From Paraplanobispora takensis (GTDB lineage: Bacteria > Actinomycetota > Actinomycetes > Streptosporangiales > Streptosporangiaceae), in contig NZ_BOOK01000049.1 of assembly GCF_016863195.1 (NCBI RefSeq), forward strand, positions 29,976-93,975: a DNA stretch of 64,000 nucleotides, read 5' to 3'. The notes beneath the pieces were generated by a model that saw nothing but the letters and a program-made list of their open reading frames with translations, was not told the origin of the DNA and ran no database searches. The position numbers were made by a program, and so were the translations under genes. This document shows positions 59,253-64,000 of this stretch, piece by piece. Position 1 is the stretch's first letter. Every line of letters starts with the position of its first letter.

Positions 59253-59356
59253 CCCGCCCCTCGGGGCGACGTCCGGTCCCGGCGTGGACCTCCCCGGTCT
59301 GAGGAGCACGCGACACCGGCCCGCGACCCCGTAACCGGACGGGGAGCCCGGAAGGC

Positions 59357-59362
59357 TAGCCT
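59357..59362 (+). promoter_or_regulatory. -10 box near RlmG-like gene
   Basis: TAGCCT lies 9 nt before ATG 59372; no ribosome site follows, so the transcript is leaderless or has only a few leader bases. Confidence 0.4.
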
Positions 59363-59371
59363 GAGGGCACG

Positions 59372-60526
59372 ATGAACCCTCTGACAGCGCCGAGCGGTGA
59401 GTTCGACCTCGCCCGCTTCCCCGACGACCCCCGTGACCGGCTCCGTGCCTGGGACGCCGCCGACGAATACCTCCTGCGGCACCTCGCGGGGACGGGCGGG
59501 GAAACGGCCGATCCGCCGGGCGAGGTGGTCGTGCTGGGAGACCGCTGGGGCGCCCTGGCCACCGCGCTCTCCGGGCGCCGCCCCGTGCAGGTCACCGACT
59601 CCTTCCTCACCCAGGAGGCGACCCGGGCGAACCTGGAGCGCAACGGGATCGACGCGCAGGCGGTGCGGCTGCTGTCGGCCCTGGACGCGCCGCCGGAGCG
59701 CATCGGCGTGCTGCTGGTCCGGGTGCCCAAGAGCCTGGCCTTCCTGGAGGACCAGCTGCGCCGGCTGGCGCCCGGCGTGCACGAGGACACCCTCGTGGTC
59801 GGGACGGGGATGGTCACCGAGATCCACACCTCGACGCTCAAGCTGTTCGAGCGCGTCCTCGGGCCGACCAGGACCTCGCTGGCGGAGCGGAAGGCGCGGC
59901 TCATCTTCTGCTCGCCCGACCCGGCGATCCCGCGGACCCCCAGCCCGTGGCCGCGCAGCTACGCCCTGCCCGAGGACGTCGGGGTGGTCTCCGGCCGGAC
60001 CGTCGTCAACCACGCGGGGATCTTCTGCGCCGACCGCCTCGACATCGGCACCAGGTTCTTCCTGCGCAACCTCCCCGACAGCCGCGGGCCCGAGCACATC
60101 GTGGACCTCGGCTGCGGGAACGGGGTGGTCGGGACGGCCGCGGCGCTGATCAACGGCGAGGCCGAGGTGACGTTCGTCGACGAGTCCCACCAGGCGGTGG
60201 CCTCGGCGCGGGCCACCTTCGAGGCGAACGCCGCGCCGGGCACGAAGGCCCGGTTCCTGGTGGGCGACGGCATGGCGGACGTGCCGGCCGGGACGGCCGA
60301 CCTGGTGCTGAACAACCCGCCCTTCCACACCCACCGGGCGACGGGCGACGCGACGGCCTGGCGCATGTTCACCGGCTCGCGCGCCGCGCTGCGCCGCGGC
60401 GGGGAGCTGTGGGTCGTCGGCAACCGGCACCTGGGCTATCACGTGAAGCTGCGCCGGATCTTCGGCAACTGCGAGGTCGTCGCCGGCGACCCGAAGTTCG
60501 TGGTCCTGCGGGCCGTCAGGCGCTGA
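59372..60526 (+). CDS. RlmG/RsmC-like rRNA (guanine-N2) methyltransferase
   Basis: 384 residues, two tandem Rossmann-like halves. The N-terminal half is degenerate (VVVLGDRWGALATALSGRRP) and the C-terminal one is active: HIVDLGCGNGVVGTAAALINGEAEVTFVDES (motif I), then DLVLNNPPFHTHRATGD, the NPPF motif of base-amino methyltransferases. The arrangement is that of RlmG (23S m2G1835) and RsmC (16S m2G1207); the length fits RlmG better. It ends convergently with the pflA gene. Confidence 0.87.
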   Translation: MNPLTAPSGEFDLARFPDDPRDRLRAWDAADEYLLRHLAGTGGETADPPGEVVVLGDRWGALATALSGRRPVQVTDSFLTQEATRANLERNGIDAQAVRLLSALDAPPERIGVLLVRVPKSLAFLEDQLRRLAPGVHEDTLVVGTGMVTEIHTSTLKLFERVLGPTRTSLAERKARLIFCSPDPAIPRTPSPWPRSYALPEDVGVVSGRTVVNHAGIFCADRLDIGTRFFLRNLPDSRGPEHIVDLGCGNGVVGTAAALINGEAEVTFVDESHQAVASARATFEANAAPGTKARFLVGDGMADVPAGTADLVLNNPPFHTHRATGDATAWRMFTGSRAALRRGGELWVVGNRHLGYHVKLRRIFGNCEVVAGDPKFVVLRAVRR

Positions 60527-60631
60527 CGGAGGACGGCGGGGCGGAGGACGGCCCGGTCCGGCGGCGACAGCGCACCCCGCGTGACCAGCCCGCCGTACAC
60601 CTCGGCCGTTCCGGATGCGGCGGGGCGGGGA

Positions 60632-61357
60632 TCAGCGGCTGTCGAGGCCGTGCGCGCGGAACTGAGCGTGCACGCGCTCCAGCAGCGCGGCGTCCGGCGG
60701 CTCGACGTCGGGCAGCGGATAGCGCAGCCCCAGCTTGGCGTACTTGCCCTCGGCCATCCGGTGGTAGGGCAGGACGTCGACGTGCTCGACGTTGGGCAGC
60801 GTGGCCACGAACGCCGCCAGCCCGTCGACGTTCTCCTCCTGGTCGGTCAGGCCGGGCACCAGGACGAAGCGCACCCAGGCGGGGCGCCCCAGCTCCGCCA
60901 GGCGGCGCGCGAAGCGCAGGGTGGGCGCCAGGTCGTTGCCGGTGACGCGCCGGTAGATCTGCGGGTCCCAGGACTTGATGTCCAGCAGGACCAGGTCGGT
61001 GTCGGCGAGCATGGCGTCGGTGGCGCGGTGGCCGAGGAAGCCGGAGGTGTCCAGCGCCGTGTGCAGGCCCATCTCGCGGCAGCGGCGCAGGAACTCGCCG
61101 GTGAAGGCCGGCTGCTGGAGGGGCTCGCCGCCGCTGACGGTCACCCCGCCGCCCGCGACCTCGATGAAGCGCCGGTAGCGCGCGGCGCGGGCCACGAGCT
61201 CGTCGACGGTGGCGGGGGTGCCGCGGCGCTGCTGCCAGGTGTCGGGGTTGTGGCAGTACAGGCAGCGCAGCGGGCACCCGGCCGTGAAGACCACGAAGCG
61301 GGTGCCGGGCCCGTCCACTCCCGTGGAGATGTCCCAGGAGTGGACGGAACCGGTCAC
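60632..61357 (-). CDS. pflA: Pyruvate formate-lyase activating enzyme
   Basis: 241 residues from GTG 61357, which has GGAGG 5 nt upstream and gives the same N-terminus as known PflA proteins; a longer frame overlaps pflB. The radical-SAM cluster is TAGCPLRCLYCHNPDTW (CxxxCxxC, about residues 28-35). GGGVTVSGGEPLQQPAF (SAM-binding GGE) and LLDIKSWDPQIYRRVTG follow. It installs the glycyl radical on PflB under anoxic conditions. It follows pflB by 31 nt in one operon. Confidence 0.93.
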   Translation of the reverse strand: MTGSVHSWDISTGVDGPGTRFVVFTAGCPLRCLYCHNPDTWQQRRGTPATVDELVARAARYRRFIEVAGGGVTVSGGEPLQQPAFTGEFLRRCREMGLHTALDTSGFLGHRATDAMLADTDLVLLDIKSWDPQIYRRVTGNDLAPTLRFARRLAELGRPAWVRFVLVPGLTDQEENVDGLAAFVATLPNVEHVDVLPYHRMAEGKYAKLGLRYPLPDVEPPDAALLERVHAQFRAHGLDSR

Positions 61358-61388
61358 GGGACCCTCCACGAGGCCGGCCCCGCCGGCC

Positions 61389-63650
61389 TCAGAGTGAGCC
61401 GTGGAAGGTGCGGTTGACGACATCGAGCTGCTGCTCCCTGGTCAGGCGGACGAAGTTGACCGCGTATCCGGAGACCCGGATGGTGAGCTGGGGGTACTTG
61501 TCGGGGTTGTCCATCGCGTCGAGCAGGATGTCGCGGTTGAGGACGTTGACGTTCATGTGGAAGCCGCCGCCGTCGAAGTAGCCGTCCAGCAGGCCCGCGA
61601 GGTTGCCGACGCGCTCCTCTGCGGTACGGCCGAGCCCGGCCGGCGTCACGGTGTTGGTGAGCGAGATGCCGTCCCCGGCCTGGTCGTAGGGGAGCTTGGC
61701 CACCGAAAGCGCCGAGGCGACCATGCCGTGCCGGTCGCGGCCGTTCATCGGGTTGGCGCCCGGGGCGAAGGGCTCGCCCGTCCGGCGGCCGTCGGGGGTG
61801 TTGCCGGTGTGCTTGCCGTACACCACGTTGGAGGTGATGGTCAGCACCGACTGGGTGTGCTCGGCGCCGCGGTAGGAGGGATACTTGCGGATCTTCTCCA
61901 TGAAGCTGCGCACCAGCTCCACCGCGATGGCGTCGGCCCGGTCGTCGTCGTTGCCGTAGGCGGGATACTCGCCCTCGACGACGTAGTCGACCGCCAGGCC
62001 GGTCTCGTCGCGGACGACCCGCACGCCGCCGTACCTGATGGCCGACAGGCTGTCGGCGGCCACCGACAGGCCGGCGATGCCGCAGGCCAGGGTGCGCTTG
62101 ACCGGATAGTCGTGCAACGCCATCTCGATGCGCTCGTAGGCGTACTTGTCGTGCATGTAGTGGATGACGTTGAGCGCGTCGACGTAGGTCTCGGCCAGCC
62201 AGTCCATCATCCGGTCCATGGCCGCGGCGACCTCCTCGTAGGAGAGGTACTCGCCGGTCACGGGCGGCAGCACCGGGCCGATCTGCTCTCCGGTGATCTC
62301 GTCGCGGCCGCCGTTGATCGCGTACAGCAGGGTCTTGGCCAGGTTGACCCGGGCGCCGAAGAACTGCATCTGCCGTCCCACGGGCGCGGCCGAGACGCAG
62401 CAGGCGATGGCGGTGTCGTCGCCGTGCACCGGCCGCATCAGCTCGTCGTTCTCGTACTGGATCGAGCTGGTCTCGATCGAGACCCTGGCGCAGAAGCGCT
62501 TGAACCCCTCCGGCAGGGCGGGCGACCACAGCACCGTCAGGTTGGGCTCGGGAGCGGGGCCGAGGTTGTAGAGGGTCTGCAGGAAGCGGAAGCTGGTGCG
62601 GGTGACCAGCGGGCGGCCGTCGGAGCCGATGCCGCCGATCGACTCGGTGACCCAGGTCGGGTCGCCGGAGAACAGCTCGTCGTACTCGGGGGTGCGCAGG
62701 AAGCGCACGATCCGCAGCTTGATCACGAAGTCGTCGACCAGCTCCTGGGCGCGGGTCTCGTCGATCACGCCCTCGTCGAGGTCGCGCTGGAGATAGACGT
62801 CCAGGAAGGTGGAGGTACGGCCCAGCGACATGGCGGCGCCGTTCTGCTCCTTGACGGCCGCGAGATAGCCGAAGTACAGCCACTGGATCGCCTCCTGGGC
62901 CGTCGCGGCGGGCCCGGAGACGTCGAAGCCGTAGGAGGCGGCCATCTGCTTCAGCTCGCCCAGCGCGCGGATCTGCTCGGCCAGCTCCTCCCGGTCGCGG
63001 ATCACGTCCTCGAGCGAGGGCACGTCGGCCAGGGTGACCAGCTCGGCCTTCTTGGCGGCAACGAGCTGATCTACGCCGTAAAGGGCGACGCGCCGGTAGT
63101 CGCCGATGATCCGGCCGCGGCCGTAGGCGTCGGGCAGGCCGGTGACGATGTGCGAGCGGCGGGCGGCGCGGACACGCGGAGTGTAGGCGTCGAAGACGGC
63201 GGCGTTGTGCGTCTTGCGGTACTTGGTGAAGATCTCCTTGACCTGCGGGTCGATCGTGTACCCGTAGGCGGCCAGGCCGTTCTCCACCATCCGCAGCCCG
63301 CCGTTGGGCATGATCGCCCGCTTCAGCGGGGCGTCGGTCTGCAGGCCGACGATCAGCTCGTTCTCCCGGTCGATGTAACCGGGGGCGTGCGAGGTGATAG
63401 AGGAGGGGGTCGAGGCGTCCACGTCGTGGATCCCGCGCCGGCGCTCCTCGGGGAACATGGCGGTCAGGCGGTTCCAGACGGCGAGCGTGCGCGGCGTGGG
63501 CCCGGCCAGGAACGCCTCGTCCCCGGTGTAGGGCGTGTAGTTGGCCCGGATGAAGTCCCGCACGTCGACGGCCGAGCACCAGACGCCCCGGTGGAACCCT
63601 CGCCAGGCGCCGTCCAGCGCCGCCTGCCCGGTTTCAAGCGTGGTGCTCAT
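61389..63650 (-). CDS. pflB: Formate C-acetyltransferase (pyruvate formate-lyase)
   Basis: 753 residues, full length. The active-site cysteine pair is in [21 protein letters not shown] at about residue 413, and the glycyl-radical loop [18 protein letters not shown] is near the C-terminus. The enzyme splits pyruvate and CoA into acetyl-CoA and formate without oxygen. Such an enzyme is unexpected in a typically aerobic actinomycete and suggests survival or fermentation at low oxygen. Start ATG 63650. Its promoter region is shared with the arginine deiminase gene. Confidence 0.95.
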   Translation of the reverse strand: MSTTLETGQAALDGAWRGFHRGVWCSAVDVRDFIRANYTPYTGDEAFLAGPTPRTLAVWNRLTAMFPEERRRGIHDVDASTPSSITSHAPGYIDRENELIVGLQTDAPLKRAIMPNGGLRMVENGLAAYGYTIDPQVKEIFTKYRKTHNAAVFDAYTPRVRAARRSHIVTGLPDAYGRGRIIGDYRRVALYGVDQLVAAKKAELVTLADVPSLEDVIRDREELAEQIRALGELKQMAASYGFDVSGPAATAQEAIQWLYFGYLAAVKEQNGAAMSLGRTSTFLDVYLQRDLDEGVIDETRAQELVDDFVIKLRIVRFLRTPEYDELFSGDPTWVTESIGGIGSDGRPLVTRTSFRFLQTLYNLGPAPEPNLTVLWSPALPEGFKRFCARVSIETSSIQYENDELMRPVHGDDTAIACCVSAAPVGRQMQFFGARVNLAKTLLYAINGGRDEITGEQIGPVLPPVTGEYLSYEEVAAAMDRMMDWLAETYVDALNVIHYMHDKYAYERIEMALHDYPVKRTLACGIAGLSVAADSLSAIRYGGVRVVRDETGLAVDYVVEGEYPAYGNDDDRADAIAVELVRSFMEKIRKYPSYRGAEHTQSVLTITSNVVYGKHTGNTPDGRRTGEPFAPGANPMNGRDRHGMVASALSVAKLPYDQAGDGISLTNTVTPAGLGRTAEERVGNLAGLLDGYFDGGGFHMNVNVLNRDILLDAMDNPDKYPQLTIRVSGYAVNFVRLTREQQLDVVNRTFHGSL

Positions 63651-63733
63651 TATTCGACCTCCTGTGCGGTGTGTGTACTTTCATTTTCGGTCGCACGCCG
63701 CACGATCATCGGAGGCCGAGGTCACCGGAGCGC

Positions 63734-63747
63734 AGGACTTTGGTCAC
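63734..63747. promoter_or_regulatory. DosR/DevR-like box between pflB and arcA
   Basis: aggactttggtcac matches the DosR core GGGACTNNNGTCCC at most positions (3 mismatches in 14). It lies 84 bp from the pflB start and 136 bp from the arginine deiminase start, so one hypoxia regulator could act on both. Confidence 0.4.
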
Positions 63748-63882
63748 AGGCTCCGGGCCACCGGCCGGTGGACGGGCGCCGGGCCGGTGAAGGGGGTGTC
63801 GGAACCGGTGGACAGGGGATAGTGCCGGTTGCAGCGGTGTCGGTCCCCTGACAGCCCGCCCCCTATCGATCAAGGAACGGAC

Positions 63883-64000
63883 ATGAGCTTCCACGTCGAC
63901 TCCGAGGTCGGCCGGCTCCGGCAGGTCATCCTGCACAAGCCCGAGCTGGCCCTCAAGCGGCTGACCCCCTCCAACAAGGACGAACTGCTCTTCGACGAGG
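63883..64000 (+). CDS. arcA: Arginine deiminase, 3' end beyond window
   Basis: Partial: 39 residues are visible from ATG 63883 with AAGGA upstream. [39 protein letters not shown] is split here as [13 protein letters not shown] and [13 protein letters not shown], both standard N-terminal landmarks of arginine deiminases. The enzyme converts arginine to citrulline and ammonia, the first step of the arginine fermentation route that yields ATP without oxygen. Divergent from pflB. Confidence 0.88.
   Translation, partial: MSFHVDSEVGRLRQVILHKPELALKRLTPSNKDELLFDE

Noticed and set aside
61401..63851. Plus-strand frame of 816 codons
   Set aside because: Antisense to pflB, whose active-site motifs are unambiguous.

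Overview
The window is very GC-rich, densely coded DNA from an actinomycete. Mycothiol-linked formaldehyde detoxification, frequent GTG starts, many leaderless promoters with a -10 hexamer 6-7 nt before the start codon, and plant-polysaccharide enzymes all point that way. The gene styles resemble Streptosporangiales-type soil actinomycetes, but species placement is inference. No tRNA, rRNA, CRISPR array, insertion sequence or prophage was seen.  Layout: 1-5675 is a minus-strand catabolic operon (two FAH-fold enzymes, extradiol-type VOC dioxygenase, amidohydrolase, FAD monooxygenase, cyclase) divergent from a LysR regulator; its substrate is unknown. 6697-6878 is a decaying 25-bp tandem repeat, followed by an MFS gene that appears to lack two membrane helices. 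8195-9924 is the mycothiol formaldehyde dehydrogenase/hydrolase pair. 9987-20160 is mixed housekeeping and orphan genes, including a papain-like protease fused to an alpha/beta hydrolase (14587-16563) and a methyltransferase remnant. 20226-22352 holds a frameshifted sirtuin and a secreted SGNH esterase with a cellulose-binding domain. 22529-23925 is a probable copper locus: CsoR-like operator, His-rich DUF4396 membrane protein, leaderless 30-residue leader ORF and exported protein. 26398-28497 holds an ECF41-like sigma factor broken by an amber codon, and beside it a chimera of a RibD/DHFR-like domain with the C-terminal half of another such sigma factor. 28525-34674 holds transporters, a serine hydrolase with a divergent TetR gene, an AraC regulator and a GAF histidine kinase.  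34772-51538 is the largest coherent unit, a pectin and hexuronate utilisation locus. It has a secreted pectinesterase-pectate lyase, a rhamnogalacturonan-acetylesterase-type domain fused to an aldehyde dehydrogenase, a DUF6807 protein, two Gfo/Idh/MocA oxidoreductases, an enolase-superfamily enzyme, 5-dehydro-4-deoxyglucarate dehydratase (kdgD), a sugar dehydrogenase, an ABC sugar importer, an esterase and a LacI regulator. Five copies of a TGCAACCGNTTGCA-type operator lie in the promoter regions. At two promoters the operator sits exactly 4 nt after the -10 box, which supports a single LacI regulon. The enzymes fit extracellular pectin breakdown, import, oxidation to aldarate, then 2-oxoglutarate semialdehyde and 2-oxoglutarate.  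51530-53595 is a compact operon of three unrecognised small proteins and an AAA+ ATPase, the best candidate for an undescribed system. 53839-60526 has a NarL-type two-component pair, a PfkB-type kinase, NUDIX-like and PHP proteins, a YchJ-like protein and an RlmG-like methyltransferase. 60632-64000 holds pyruvate formate-lyase with its activase, divergent from arginine deiminase, suggesting a low-oxygen energy module.
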